A stretch of 64,000 nucleotides of DNA from Atherinomorus stipes (GCA_023101725.1 JALJCO010000110.1:1-64000), one strand, 5' to 3'; counted from the stretch's first letter, positions 22,501 to 38,400 are shown. The notes: a model not told the origin generated them from the letters alone. Numbers and translations are program-made.

Positions 22501-25500
22501 CCTGAGAGTGACGACCAGAGGAAGCAGCTGCTCCTGCCAGGAGGCAGAGAAGGAGGAAGGAGAAGCTGGAGGGAAAGAGAGAGACCCTCAGTTCATCCGG
22601 ATAAAACAAACCAACATTCCTCAGAAGAGGATTCAACGGAGGCGGAACAGAAACGCTGCGCTCAGGAGAGAAAGCGAAGACAACAAACGAAGCTCTACCA
22701 ACAACACGTGCACGTGAAACATGAACAGCATCCCACCGGAGTTCAGAGACTTGGTGTCTCCTCTGGATTCCTGCGGCTCTGGTGACGAGCGCTCTGAAAG
22801 ACGCCGCTCTCGGCCCTGCAGGCGGTCCACCATGGCGATGATGCAGTTGAGGCTTTTGGCAACATTCACCCACACCCTGTCCTACACACACACACACACA
22901 CACCCACACACACACAAACACACATCATATAACACATGACCAGACCCAGACTGCGCTGAGGTCACACACACTCCAACTTGCCCACTCCTCCTCGTCGTAC
23001 TCCGTGTGCCGCCGGTCGTCGTCCTGCAGCCTGAGCGACGGCAGCCCCTCCTGGCTGTCCGGAGAGCTCTCGCATAGCAACCCGTTGCTATGGACATGGC
23101 TGCCGTTGCAGATGGAGGTACACTGGTCGTGGATGGCCAGCAGGGCGTTTTTCACCAGCTCGTCTTTCAGAGCGTGAACAAACAGCAGCGTCTGGGTGGC
23201 AGAAAGAACGCGTCACGTTGAGCTGCCGACAGGAACGGATCATTTCCGGAGTTTCACCTCCTCACCTGCTGCTTCAGGCTGTCCAGGACCTCCAGCAGCC
23301 GGCTGGCGTTCCCCTCCATGGAGACGGAGAGGAGTTCCTCGGCAAGCCCGAAGATCAGAGGCTGCAGCTGGGCCACGCTGGTCAGCAGCTCCCTGGCTCT
23401 GCAGCCCTCATCCTCGGTGTAAGACACGGAGCTGGAGACGGAGAGGAGTAAAAGCCGAGCTTGTAACCGTTCTGACACAAAGGCCCAACTTTCCCAGTTC
23501 AAACTGGCCCCGGGACGATAACATATTATCATATACAGCGCGGGGAAAAAGTATTGAACACATCAACCTTTTCTCAGAAAATCTATTTCTAGTAAAGCTA
23601 CTGATGTGAAATTTTCAGCAGATGTTGACAACAACCCAAGTAATGCACACATACAAAGAAATCTGAACATTTATGTCCATACATTAAGTTATACGTAATA
23701 TAGTGAAATGAAACAGGGAATAACTATTGAACACATGAAGAAATGGAGGACAAAAAAGATCTGGAAAGCCAAGAAAGCAGCTGGAGTCTGTCAGTATTTA
23801 GAAAGTAATCCTGTCCTCTATCAGTGCAAAGTAATATCAGCTGGTTTAGTCCTGATTGATGCCTTTCAAAAGGTTTCTCATCACCAAGGTGTCAGACAAG
23901 AAGCACTGCATGATGGGTAAAAGCAAAGAGCTGTCTAAAGACCTACGCAACCTTATTATTGCAAACACACTGAAGGCATTGGTTCCAGGTGCATTTCTAA
24001 ACTTCTGAAAGTTCCAGTGAGCACCATTGGGACCATCATCCGGAAGTGGAAAGAACACGGCATTGTCATAAAGCGGCCACGTCCAGGTGCTCCTCACAAG
24101 ATTTCAGACAGAGGAGTCAGAACAATTATCAGAAAGGTTCTCCAACAGCCCAGGACCACTCGTGGAGAGCTTCAGAAAGACCTGGAACCAGCAGCTACAG
24201 TTGTTTCAGAGAAAACAAGAAGGAATGCACTCAACCGCCATGGCCTTCATGCACGCACACCACGCAAGACTCCATTTCTGAAGAAGAAGCAGGTTGATGC
24301 TGGTTTGAAGTTTGCAACACAACATCTGGACAAACCCATGACATTCTGGAAAACATAGTCTGGTCAGATGAGACCAGAACTGAACTCTTTAGATGTCATA
24401 AGACACAACATGTTTGGGGGAGAAATGGCACCACACATGACCCCCAAAAAACCACAGCAACAGTGAAGTTTGGAGGTGGGAACATCATGGTGGGGGCTGT
24501 TTTTCAGCGTGTGGTACTGGCAGATTGAAGGAAGAATGAATGGAGGAAAGTAGAGAAACATTCTGGACCAGAATCTGCTGCATCTGCAGCTGCTGAAGAT
24601 GAAAAGAGGCTGGATCTTTCTGCAAGACGACCATCCCACCACACAGCCAAGAAACACTCACCTGGTTTAAGAAAAAGAAAAAAAGCTGCTAGAACGGCCC
24701 AGTTAATCACCCCCCTTGAAAATCTTTGAAAAGAACTGAAGATCCGAGTTCACTGAAGAGACCCGGAACCTTGAAGATTTGAAGGTAGTTTGTGTGGAAG
24801 AATGGACCAAAATCACACCTGAGCAACGTATTCCACTGGTTTCTCCAGACAGGAGGCGTCTGGAGGCTGAAACCACCAACAAAGGCTTTTGCACTAAGTA
24901 TTAAACAAATTTTAGTAAGCATGTTCAATACTTATTCCCTGTGTCATTTCACAATAGTCCGCATAATTTAGTTTATGGACATAAATGTTCGGATCACTTT
25001 GTATGTGTGCATTACTTGGTTGTTCCGACATCTGGTGAAAATTTCATGTCAATAGCTCTACTAGAAATAGATTTTCTTTTCTTGTATTTTGTCCAATATT
25101 TTTTCCCCTGCTGTACTACAGTATACTATGTATTCATTCACTAATTTTCATCTGCTTTACAGCAGCAGATACAGAGAACTGAAAAAAGCTATAACTAAAA
25201 TTGCAGGTTTTCTGCTGTACGACGTGCAGACTGATGACCCTGATGGGGCCTAAAAATTCCATTTAACTTAAAGTATTTGTGTCCTAATCTACAATGCACC
25301 GCCTCTAATCCTGACGGATCAGAGATTACACAGATTACCCGACATCAGCCAACACTTTACGGAGATGGATGCAGGAATGAATGAGAGGATTTAAAAAGGA
25401 CAAAGAGGAGTGAAAGCTGTGTGAAATGTCCAGGAAGTGGAGGTGAGGAGGTCACCTGTCCCTGTGCTGCGAGTGTTTGCTGAGAAGCCTCTTCAGTCCT

Positions 25501-28500
25501 CCATGTTTGAAGGCGTGGTGATGATCGGCCGGAGCGCCGAATGTGATGACCTCGTACCACACACCTGGAGAAACGCAGCAGAGGTCAGAGACTGCAGGTG
25601 GAACCATGGGAGGAGGAGCTGGCTGTTACCTGAGCTGCTGGGACCAGTGACCTCCATCCTCTGAGAGTGCAGGTTGGTGGGAACAAACTGAAGGTGTCGG
25701 TCCGACTTGGTGCTGCTCGACTTAAAGCAGGACGAAGCTGTGAGAGAAGCATTTAAAAAAAAATAAAAAAACATAAGAACCTGTTCCATGGTTACCTGGT
25801 GGCTTTTAAACTGGTTTTATGTTTCTAACCAGTTCTGGTGCAATGGTTTGGAACTTTTTTCCATCAGCATCTGCTTTTCTGCAAAGCTAGATTCATTCAA
25901 AGCACTGTTGTGAATGTACGGTGGCTGTTAGTGGCCAAACTTCTCCCAGACATAAAGATGTTTTCATCTGTGAGTGGATCAGTGGTCTGAACTATGAGTA
26001 CCGTATTTTCCAGATTATAAGTCGCAATTTTGTTCATAGTTTGGCGGCTTGTGCGACTTGTAGTCCAGTGCAACTTATATAAAAATATATACAATTTAAC
26101 ATATTTTAAGTATCAATTCATATTGACTGACATAAGCCAAGGAGTAAATATTACCGTCTAATGTCAAAAGAGGGCGCTCTAAACTTGTGACAACTATATT
26201 CTGGTCCAAGGAAAAAAACTCCCAAAATAGCATTATCTCAGTGAGAGAAGTTCATTTTGGACATCTGGCTGTACTGTCTGTGGTGGCACAAATCCTCAAA
26301 AAAATATGTTTATCCTTCTCAATTACGATGTTTATGATCATTTACAGACATTAACTTTGGAATTGGACTGATTGGGGAATTTTTAGCAGTAACAAGCAGG
26401 ATATGAAAAATCTGAAAATCACACTATGTTAAATACTGTAAATAAATGCGACTTGGAGACCGGTGCGACTTATATACGTTTTTTTCCTGTTCATAATGCA
26501 TTTTTTGACTGATGCGACTTATCATCCAGAAAATACGGTAACTACTTTTAATGTCTTTTAAGGCATTACTTATCCCAGACAGTCTCTAACTCCCATTAAA
26601 CAAAGCTGGTACAGTCGTTTTAAAGTTCAGAGGGTTCTTACTTCACACACACTGTTTTGTCCATTAAAGGTTGAATATGGAACATTTTTATTAAAAGCTA
26701 TATCTTTTTAAAAATAATACCTCCACGGGTCGTTTGGGGGTGTACAGAATGAAAGTACAACATTTCCCAGAAAAATTATATTTAGCCTAAAAATAATTAT
26801 AAAATAAATTTTTTACGGGTTCGATAATGGCATTTTATTTACGTCTATAAGCCAATACACACCGCCATTGCAGGTTGCCAAATACGATCTCTGTGTGGAA
26901 ACAATATTTTGGTCATAGTTAGGCTTGTACAGGGGAAAACCGTGGAGATGACGAGTGAAGCAGCTGCTTCAGAGTCCTGGAGATATTGTTAACTGTTTCT
27001 GAGGAGGAGTGACCTGAGAAGAGCAAAACCTGGAGTAAATTTAGGTGAAGACTTCACTAAATGGACCCACATAAACGTTTTCCACGGAGTAAAACACGAA
27101 AATGGCGACTTTCCTGCGGGATCGGTAAGCTAGCTTGTTTGCTAACGTGGCTAACGTTAGCTGTCAGTTATAAACTCCTCTGTGTTACTTGTTGGACATG
27201 CTGCAGACTGTTGGTCACTTGTGTATCGGCAGCGAGCCTGGCATCCCAGCGGCTGGAGTTGTTTTTCTGCCGTTGCAACTACAACCTAAACACACGAGAT
27301 GTCGCTGTTCTGTCCGTGTTCCATATTCAACCTTTAAGGGACACCATAGTAAAAATGGTGGCACAAATATGGCAGCCTCCATATGTGCACCACCCAGCGA
27401 GTGGAAATAAATGACCCATTCTAAGAAAATAAACATATAACAGCTGTTCTAGTCAGAGTCTGAAATTAACTTTTGGACTCACCAGCCAAGTTGGCCGGCA
27501 GATGGAAAAAAACCTCGGCCAAAATATGAAACTATTTTCCACACATATCTTTAGGCTGTCGTTTCTATAATACAGTATTTTATATTGGATGAAAACTGAA
27601 AAATACAAGAACAAGAAAAGCATATTTGTATTTAGTAAACTGGTCATTCCTGAATTTATTCATTGAAAACTTCGTGGTCAGGCTCCTGATTTTCTACTTG
27701 GTGCTATTATGCAGTCCATGAAGCCTGGCCTCCAGGTCCTGACAGTCCTGCAGCGTTACAGCCTGGCAGGAGCCTCATTACTCCCTGATCTCTGGAGAAC
27801 ACAGCTGGACAATAAGGAGATCTGATAGTGTCTCCCGGTCTTTTTTGACTTGTTTCAATGTTTTGAAACTCCCTTTGACAACTTTTTGCTGCTTAAATGG
27901 AGGGGAAAGCATTTGCAGATGGAAAGATGCTTTAACAAAACTAATTGATATCAAAATGATAATAAAAAAGATTAAAGTTATTTACTAAATTATAAGTTTT
28001 CACTTATCTGTTTCAGGTTGTAGTCTAAGTGCAACAGGATCCAGGGGAGATCTCTTAACAAATGACAGGATGTTGCGGCTTCGAGCAGATGAACAGAACC
28101 AAAACATCGACCCAAGTTGTTCCAGGAACCATTTTATCTGCTGCGCTTCAATAAAGACCGCACATCAACATTATTATTTTATTAAGTTGGAACAACACGA
28201 TGTCGGATCTGAGCAGATGAGTGAAACGCCAGGGCAGTAAATGGAGCAGACCCAGACTACAGTCAGAAAATTTACTCGCATTCGGCGCCTGGCGAGTGTT
28301 AATTTCGGACCCTGATTGTAGTGCCGCGATTACACATCAATAGAAGTTGTGTTCATTTTTATTTCTAAATGTGTATGTGTTATTTCTCTCTGGAGAACAA
28401 AAATGCAATCATTCCCCAAATTATTAAGCTTACATCAGTGATAATGTGAAAGCATTTTGTGGCTGACCTGAGAGTTTGTCGAGCTCGACCAGTGTTTCCT

Positions 28501-31500
28501 GATAAGAACCAATCAGATGGTTGCAGTGGTTGATGACATCATGGCGGAGCCCGTCCCAGTGGGGCGAAAGATCACCCAGCTCCTTCAGTTCCAGGACTCT
28601 GAGAAAGAAAAAACAATTGTTCTTAATTCAGTTCTGACCAGTCGACACAAGGACTTTCAAGGACCTGTGAAACAGATCATAAAGGTTTTGGAAGGTTTTG
28701 ATGTTTCTGCCATCCTGAAACGACCTCAGGAGACTGTCCAGCAGACTATAGTTAGAGATGCAGTACTTTAGTGTCTGTAATATGGATAAAATGTTCATTT
28801 TTTATAGATTAACAATTAATAAATCAAGTTAGACAAAATAAAACTACAATAAAAATTAAAGGTTTTAGTAAAGCAGCTTTGGGGGACATTCCAGGTTCTG
28901 CAATGAGAAAATGTCATTGTGATATATACAGTCATCCTCAAAATTATTCATACCCTCAAATAAAAAAAAAAGACTACATTCTCAATAGTAATTCAAATAA
29001 CAACAAACTAAAGAAACCAATAATAAATCAAAATTTACAAAATTAGAATTTAGTGAAATGAAACATTGCTTTTGAATTATGGTTGGAAATAATAATTTTT
29101 AAAAAAAGAACAAAACTGTCCCAGACACATTAGAGCCCTTTTCCATGAACAGTGGACCAACATACCTGTAAACAGGTGTAGACGTCTTTTTGAACATTAG
29201 ATTTTCTATTTATTATCACTTTTGACAATTTAAACTTATTTCACTGACGACTGACTTTTTTTCCCTTCTTTAATTGGAGGGTATGAATAATTCTGAGGAC
29301 GACTGCAAATATTTACACTTTATCAGGTTCACGTGTTCAGTTGCCTAATAAGACAAATATCTGATCACCAATCACACGGCAGCATCTAGTCATGCAGACA
29401 TGGTGAAGACGACTCGCAGGAGTTCAAAGTGAGCATCAGAATGAGGAGGAAAGGGGTTTTAAGTGACTTTGACTTTCATAACTATGTCATAAATATGACA
29501 CTGATTTTGAATTGTGGTTTGAAAGAAATATTAAAAACAAACACAAAAAAATATGATGGGGCTCCAAAGCTAAAATCTTATTGAGCAACACTTATAGAGG
29601 CAATCACTGCAATGTTCAAAAAGGCTTCTGCACCTGTTAACAGGTATTTTGGTCCACTGTTTATGGGAAATGTGCTCTTATGTGTCTGGGATTTTTTTCT
29701 AATTATTATTTCCAACCACAATTAAAAAACAATCATTTATATTGCTAAATTATAATATTGTAAATTTTTATTTATTATTAGTTTCTTGTTATATGAATTA
29801 TTATTGTGAATTTAGCCTTTTCTTTAATTGGAGGGTATGACTATTGTAATTTTGAGTACGACTGTAAATGTGTGAGGATAAATTCTTTCTAAAATACCTT
29901 TTTGTTTGCTCCTGAATGAGCATGCTTAGTAGCTGTTTGGGTAAGGAGAAGGACAGCGGCGTCTCTGACATCTGTTCCCTCACCAGCAGCCACCTCTGGT
30001 CCTCCGTCTGAAACCTGTACACTTTACATACATGAGCACAAAGTGCTGCACGCACACAGACGCACACGTTAAGAAGAGAAAGCCAAACAGCAACGAACAT
30101 CACCGTGTGTGTCTCACCAGCTCGCATCATCGCACTGTTCTCTCTGTCCTGGACGGAGCTGTGAAGAAGGTCGCACAGCGCAGGACACTGCAGCGAGAGA
30201 GAGAGAGAGAGAGAGGTGAAGAAACACAGCTTCTCTTATCTTTAGCCTCCTCTCACGGCTTCCTGTGGTCATATCTACCTCAGAAACAACAACAGCAGGT
30301 CTTAATTAAGCCTTACTCATGACTCATAACACAATACACCCCCAAAACGTCCCAGAGGAAACCACAGAGTGCCAACTGTGTCACACCAGGCTTATCAGAC
30401 TCTTCACCAACCTTGTGTTCGGGTGGTTTATCTTCATCCTCTTCCTCTATCTGTAAACGTGATACTTTCACCTCCCCGATCTCGTTGACTCCATCCATCG
30501 CCCTGATAATAGCGTAGAAAGAAGAGAGGATAAAAGACTGAAGAGATCTAAAAAGCTGCTAATTTTCTCTGATTATGACCCGTTAAACACGATGATCCTC
30601 ATTTCTAACTGATAAAACTGGTCTGTAAACACAAATATAACACGCAAAAATAAACTGACTAAAAAAGCCACAGAGATAAGATAAGTATGATGCAGATAAA
30701 AACCAGACACTGCTGACAGCACTGCAACTAAAACAAAGTTGGATCAAAGGACTGAATCAAGTTTAAAGTTAAGTGGCAGCAAGCCGAGCGTTGCAGCACC
30801 GTCTCTGTGTGGCTCTGCAGACCTGTGCCAGAGGTATGCGTGATCGTCAGACTTCGGGATGCGGCATGTCAGGACAGAGACTCACTCCGTCTCCGTTCTC
30901 ATGGTCCCGTCTTCCTCCCTCTTTTTGAACCGTTCTCCGTCTGTTTCTCTGAGCTGTGATGCCAAAACAGGAAGCTTTCTTTTCTTTTTTTTTACACCAT
31001 GTTGAGGTGGGGCAACAAGCTGCCCTCTCACTTCCTCTTTTGGTCACAGGTATCCCAGCAACAACCAATCAGGGTGCACGCTCTGGACCCTTTGAGATGA
31101 TTTATGACAGCTAATCCATTGACTTCAAAGAGCCTCTATGACATGACGTGGGAGGAGGAAGACGGAGAGGATGAATGGTGGGTGCGATGGCGAGGCATCG
31201 GTGGGTGTCGTTTAATTTAAGACGAGAAAAGATGAGTTCAGGGTGTTAATAAAGGTTTTTTACAAAGACAAATGTGTTTGGAAATCATTTCCCTGATAAT
31301 ACCACATGAACAATGAGAGGGGGCGAATATTTCCAGTAAAATGACACAGGATGAGTGAATAAAGAGAGTTTAATACCTGAGGCTGAAGGAGGTGTGAGGT
31401 TCCTTGGACCGGAGTAGATCTCTGATGGAGAAAGAGGTGAAGCCCAGAAAGCTCCTCTAGAGGAGACAGAGAGGGAAAACGGTGTTATTATCTCGCTTTA

Positions 31501-32351
31501 AACTTTCTTTTAAAACTTTTTAAATCGTCTGTAGGAGTCATAAAAAACAAACAATGAGATTCTGCAGCTGCTACATTTGAATTAGACATAAACAGTTTTA
31601 ACGTAAACAAAAAGATGTCAACATTAAGGATTGACCGATACATTGTCAAGCTGACATTTTAGGCCAATATTTGTGTTTTATGCTGGTATCAGCATCGTTT
31701 GACACATTGGGTGTGTTGGCCGATGCCCCCACTTGGCATAATTTACAGACTTTTTCAATATATATATATTCATTACAAGTTAATGTTTTTATTTAATATT
31801 TGTTTACAGGTGCACTGTTTCTTTTTTATATGCTTATTTGAAATTTGTTTTTCTTTTTATTGCACAAAAGATGCAGGTGTACATTTAGTAGGCAACATTT
31901 ACAAATATGTCTAGCAGATATATACATCTTCTCATACCTTCTCTCATATATACTCAAACATTTATCAAAGATAAGTAAAAATAAATGAAAATCACATATA
32001 TACACACACACATATATAGATACACATACAGACATCCACATACACGCATATATATACACATAATCCTACATACACTTATGCATACATGCACATATACATG
32101 TAAAAATCTGAAAAGCTTTAATACATAGAAAAAATGTTAACTGAACCCAATTCAGCTAATTGCACCCCATTTGATCTTATTATAGGGCAGTATCTAAAGT
32201 GAAGGAAAAAAAAATAAAAATAAAAATAGAAAAAATAAAAATAGAGATAGGGGAATTTTCAATTAAAAAAAAAAAGTAATATCTATTCTGTAAAACAAAA
32301 AAAAAAAGGGAAAAAAAAGAAAAAAGAAAGGGAAAGGCAAGAAGAGAGAGG

Positions 32352-32406
<55 letters not shown>

Positions 32407-35400
32407 AAAAGAAAAAACGAAAAAAAGAAGAAGAAAAAGGGGGGGAGGGGGGAAAAAAAAAAAAAAAGAAGCGGCGACCCCCCCGGCCCTCTACACACTT
32501 AAAAATAGAGGTACCGGTTTGTACTTAAAAGAGTACAAAGCTTGTCGCTGGGGGTGTTCCTTTTTGAAAGACATTTCGGTACCCTTCGGTCCTGGTCCAT
32601 TTTTGTACCTTATCAAGCTGTGCCAGTTAAAGTACAACTAAACCAATGAAAAATGATGAATAAAAGTAAATAAAATAGAGATTATGACAAAAATCAAAGA
32701 TGCTAATGATAAATGAATAATTATTATATAAATATTAGGCCAAACACATATAATATAATTATACATATAATTATTACTATGATTACTATGATTGTTATGA
32801 AAATCATAATATAACAACTATAATTATACTTCTGTTTAAAGTACTGCTAATTATAGTTATTGTACAAGCTACACACATTTTTCAATGCTGCAGGTTCCCT
32901 TAGGGTTGAAATGGTACAAATTTGTACTTTCTAAAAATATAAGAGATACAACCTCACAGCTGTCTGCATATTGGTATAGGTTTATATCGGTGATCGGAAA
33001 GAGCTGGACAATATCAGACATCTGATATGGGTAAAAAAGCCAATACCAAACATCCCTAATTAATTAGCAATAGATTAGTTCTTCTAGGACAAGGTAACCA
33101 CAAATATCAGTGACATTTTTCCAGCTTTCTTATCAACCCCTGCTGAGATCAAGAGTCCACACTCCACTGTGTTAGTAAAGCAGATCAATCTTGTGCTACG
33201 TTCATAGACGTGTTGATCCGAGGCATGGACGCTAAATCGTGCCAAAAATGCTTAAATCTGCAGCAGAAATTAACGAGATGTTTCTGGGGAGTAAAACGGA
33301 GCGAGAACTAAAACCCAAGCCACATTTCCAACACCATCAAGGCTTGACAACGAGGAAAAGCAACAGCTGTGTTGCTCTGAGTTTTTGCCTTGAATGTGCT
33401 GGTGCACAGAGCAAAAGAAGCAAGATAACAATCACGACCTGAGAAGTGCTAAAAAAAATCCTGTTTTATAGTAGATTTTTTTTTCCTTCGGATCAGCGAG
33501 GTGGCTTTAGTACATACTGTAGCATATTTTAAAAATCCCTCCAGCATCATTTATTCAACCTTCAGTGCTTTTACAACTGGTGATCAATAGCAGACAGTAT
33601 AGATTACAGTTCTGACCACTTGTAAGGTGGATGGTCTGTCTTAAAGATCTGATCTGGCTGCAGCATGGGACGCCCCCTTACCGAGCATGAATGATGAAAA
33701 TTAAAGCAGGAATGTTGCAACCACAGACTAGAAAGTCAGTGAGCAGCAGCAGCAGGTTAACGACACTTCAACAGCTTTTCCAAGTGTTTTCAGGATCACC
33801 CACTCCCTAAAGTCAAAGTGAGGTCCGTGTGAGCAGTAAGTGCAGATAAAGTTCACACGGAAATGTCTCCACATTCTCATCAAAACCTGCTGCAGTTATT
33901 TGATAAATGAATAAATAAATAAAGCAGTTACACAGCTGAAGAATTGCAGGGGTGAATCATCTTGATAATAAAGCTAAACACACCGTATCACATGACAGGA
34001 CATGAAAATGATTTGATTAAACCCTGATATCACCAGGAGTAAAATTTTGAGCTCTTTAACGTCATGAAGTCTCGAGTTTTACTCCCCACACAGCTGGTGG
34101 ACCTCACAAATATAGAAAACGACATTAACAACCTCATCTCTGCCCGGTCACGGCCAAGTTCCAAAAACCTCCACAGCAATGGCAATGAAACCACTCTGTT
34201 GCTATGACGATAATCAAAAGCTCAGAGGATTACCTTGACAAGTGAAAAGCACTCAAATCACCCAAAACACACACACACACACACACACACTTTTACTTAA
34301 TGCAACACAACGAAGAGAAAGTACGCGGAATAAATCTAATACTTGCAGCTTCTTTTAATTTGCTGCTTTTCCCAAAACTTTAGAGAGAAGATTCAGATTA
34401 TTATTTAGATTTCAAGGAAGTTAATCATGTATAAAATTATGTTAGGACTGTTTTCAGACATTTTAGACCAAAAACAAGGCATCTATCTCTCAAATGATCA
34501 GACAGCAAACTGTAGAGATTTCGATCTGTGAGAAGATGCTGAGGATTTTCCAACAGTCAAAAAGGTACATACAGTATACAGCAGGTTAAAGGCATCAGTC
34601 AGGACTAAAGCAGCTGATATTACTTTGCAGGATTACTTTCTAAATACTGACAGACTCCAGCTGCTTTCTTCATGTCTGATGTTTCTCCAGATCTGTGGTG
34701 GAGCATTTCTCCAGTGTGGGGGTCTTGGCCCCCAGTGCTCCACCTGAAGTACTACAGTCTTCACCTTCCAGGTATTTGTCAAACTTCTTGTGTTCTTTTC
34801 TCCTGATATTTCCATCATTGTGGACGTCTACATCATCCCAACGTTCCTTTGCTGCTTATTCTCGATCACAAACTCTGCTTGGTTGGCTGCCATCGTTCTG
34901 TCCGTCTGAATCTGGAGGTCCTCCAGGATCTTAGCTCTCAGTTCAGCACCACTTTAGGAGATGTTTCCCATTATCACCTCGGGGTTTCCACTCCATATTC
35001 CGCTCAGATGTTTCTTTACACTAGGCCAGAACTCCATGCATCTTAAATATAAAGAATATCTAAAGCTAAAATGTTTTATTCTGCTGCAGATTAGTCATCT
35101 GTCTGGTGACTGATCTAAAAACTCCCTCAGTGTTTCACCTGGTATCACATGCAGTGAATCATGAGGCGCATTCGGACAGAGAGGTTCTAGGAACGCAGTT
35201 CCTATAACTACCCGTCTGGAGTTTAGTTATAAGAATTACCCCTCCCCCATCAGTTTGCATTCGCACACGAGGAAAGCCCTTAATAGGGACCATGTTTGAC
35301 AAAATCGTCTGAGACAGAGACAAATTTATGCCCCAGCAGATCCAATATAAAACTGAGGTTTCTCATCTCTTTTATTCAAAGCTAATATAAAAGCTAGCTT

Positions 35401-38400
35401 ACCAGCTTTCCATCATCACGGTCATTTGCATCACGTAACAGAACATCCCCCCGTTGGAAAGCTTCCCTACTAACGTTTTGTTTACCTTTTGTTGAAGTAC
35501 GCCCGGACACTTTAGTGGATGGACTGGGTTTGTCCACTAAAGTGGCGCAGATTGTTCAGAAACAACTTGCAACTGTATTTGGGTTTTCCATCTCCTTTAT
35601 TCAAAGCTATTATAAAAGCTAACTTACCAGCTTTCCCTCCCTTTCCCTTGTTTGCCATTTGTTGAAGTAACGCCCGGACACTTTAGTGGACGATCCGGGG
35701 TCCGTCCATTAAAGTCTTCGGGCAGCAGCCGCAGATTCTACTGCCACACTTTTCAGCTGTATTTGGGTCATTTAATTAGTATGAAAATAATTGCTTTTGG
35801 ACGTTTCAAAATAAACGTCAATCCGGGACGTGCACCATTGTGATGGATTTAATAATGAATTGGTGCACTCCAATTGTAATAGTTCTTGTTGTTATTGCGA
35901 TCTCGGTAAACAGGGAAACAGCTGTGAGACTTTTTAAATATGGCGGGCCGGAAGAAGCGGAGATCACGTTAGGGGCGGGGCTTCCCAGTTCTACCAATCA
36001 CCAAACATCTACGTATCTACAGTTCCTATGGAACCCCGAAAAGGCCCTGCCTCAGAGTAGGAGCTAAAAAGGTTATAGGAACTGTGGGCCGAGGTCCCGA
36101 GTTCCTATATGTCCGAATGCGCAAAAAAACTACCTGGTTCCCGAAAAGGTTATAGGAACTCCAAAAGGTTCCTCCAGTCCGAAAGCGCCCCAAACAAGGT
36201 TTAACAATGTTTCATTTACTTTAGTTTCTTTTCAACTCCTAACATGTTTAAAATGCAGGTACTTGTTGACTTGCCTGCGACTTTTCTCCTCACATGGAGC
36301 CCATCTTTCTCACATATTCATGAACGCAACATCAACCACCACATATTAGTTTTCTGTTTCCCTGAGTTGACATGAATCAGCTCAGTCCAACAGTCTCAGA
36401 AACATCTGAAAACCTCTTTACAGCCTTTATCTTTGAGACATAGAAACAGGACATTAGGACATTCACGCCACCGTTACCACATTTCCTTGCATCAGCTCAG
36501 TCGTGTCAACAAACCCAAACATCCAAATACTCAGTGAGTCAACGTTTCTCAAAGAGCAAAACAAGAGGCTTTTAAGATTACCTGCTAATCCTCATCAAAC
36601 CCACACACGGACACTCACAGCAGAAAACCCACATCCACAGCTACGAACAGCTGAGTCATGAAACAGTCTCAGTTATTGGGTTAAGATCGAATGATTGAGG
36701 AAATCCGCTTACAAATAAATAATGTCAAGCTGCAGATCAGGAGGAAACACTGATGTAAGCAGGAAGTGAGGAATCAAAAAGGACAGAGAACAAGTAGAGA
36801 AGGTGAAGTAAAGTAAGTCAAGAGAAGAGTCTTTAACTCATTGACTGCCAGACCTTTTCTGAGCAGAGTGCTCCATATTGCCGGGATTTTTAAGCATTTT
36901 CACTGATTTTTGGAGAGTCACAGAATATTGTGTACTATGTCTATGCAAACACTGAATGTACCAAAGGAAAGCTTAGACTCTCTTCTTTTATCAGAAACAA
37001 AAACAACTGTGTCTAGCTTTTTCCATTCTTTAGTAATCTGAAGTAAAACATGGGTTTGTTGCAGCAAAAATGCCTGCTTTTGACCAAAAAGATTAGAAAA
37101 CAAGCTTTAAATGCTGCAATGCACTTCCGGTCAAGCCAACCTCTGAGAGTTGGTTTATTATCCCCCTTCATTATGCCATTTTCCCTGCGCCGTGGTTTGG
37201 GTTGGGATATATGTACACCTACACACATGCACACCACCTGCATGCACCTGCATATACACATGCAATATGGTTGGCTGAATAATAATGTCGTCTAAGTTCT
37301 TCAACGAAACATCAAACCCTCCCATAAGAACTAAACATAGGGATGCACGATAACCTTTTCTTTAAAAGACTATATCGATAATCGATTCATTTCAGCTCCT
37401 AAAGGTTGATACTACATACCTAATCATGACATCAAAACTATTAATAAAACCAAAAAGACTTTTCAAGCTTAAAACTTGGATTTCAACATCTGCACGTCCG
37501 ATCTTAAAATGTCCAAATGTATTGGGTAGCTATTGTCTAAAATGAGAAGGGAAAGTGGTTTGGAAGGAGCAGCTTTCTTTTCCCCAATTGCAATATCTTT
37601 ATAACAATAAAGTATGTTATCAGTATGTTATATGTTACATAATATATTATGTTATGTCTGACATCATGACAAGTCGTCATGATGTCAGACATAACGGAAT
37701 AACGTAATAATTTTCTGTTATCGGCATGATAATTATCGTCCACCCCTAACTAAAAATGAGCAAGTTATTGCATGTTTTTGTGAAGGCTTCATCAGTCCGT
37801 GGAATTACAAGAATCCTTTACTTCAGATGAATAAATCATCATTTTGGAGGCTGATGCTCCTTTTTTAAGCTTTTCCATCCCATGAAGAGCTTTTGATTGA
37901 CAGCTGTGATGAACAACCAGGTCAGCTCCAGGATCTGAACCGGCCTTTAGCAGACTACCTTTGCAGGGAAACCAGACCACTGCTGCAAATTTTCACTCCT
38001 CATTGATGATATTTCCGGAACAATGCTGATATTTGACGTTTGCATTCGTGTGTGATTCCCTACCTGTCCAGCAGAGGAGCTGTTGTCTCCTGTCAGACGG
38101 AAACACTCGGTGCACGCCATCATCGTCCTCTGCAGCACAGCTCTGCTCTAAATCTGGACTTGGACTTTCACCTTCCAGGTCCCAGTGATGAACAGAGCAA
38201 GTCTCTTTTTCTTATTTCAGTTAGAAAAACATGAGGATAAAATGGCCGTTCTTCATGCTTTACTTTACATTTATGATTTAAATCTATTAGCTGCTTTTTA
38301 TGTTCGACTTTAGACCGGCCCCGTTAGAGATTGGAGAAAAAATCTCCAAGAAGCAATGTAAGATACTGAAGGGATTATCAAGATTTCATGCCTAAATTCA

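Noticed and set aside
22322..22921. 199-codon minus-strand open frame
   Set aside because: It overlaps exons 17 and 18 of the INPP4 gene in a different frame and runs through their splice sites; a shadow of real exons in GC-rich sequence.
32283..32498. Phe-rich minus-strand frame
   Set aside because: Translation of a poly-A/A-G tract.
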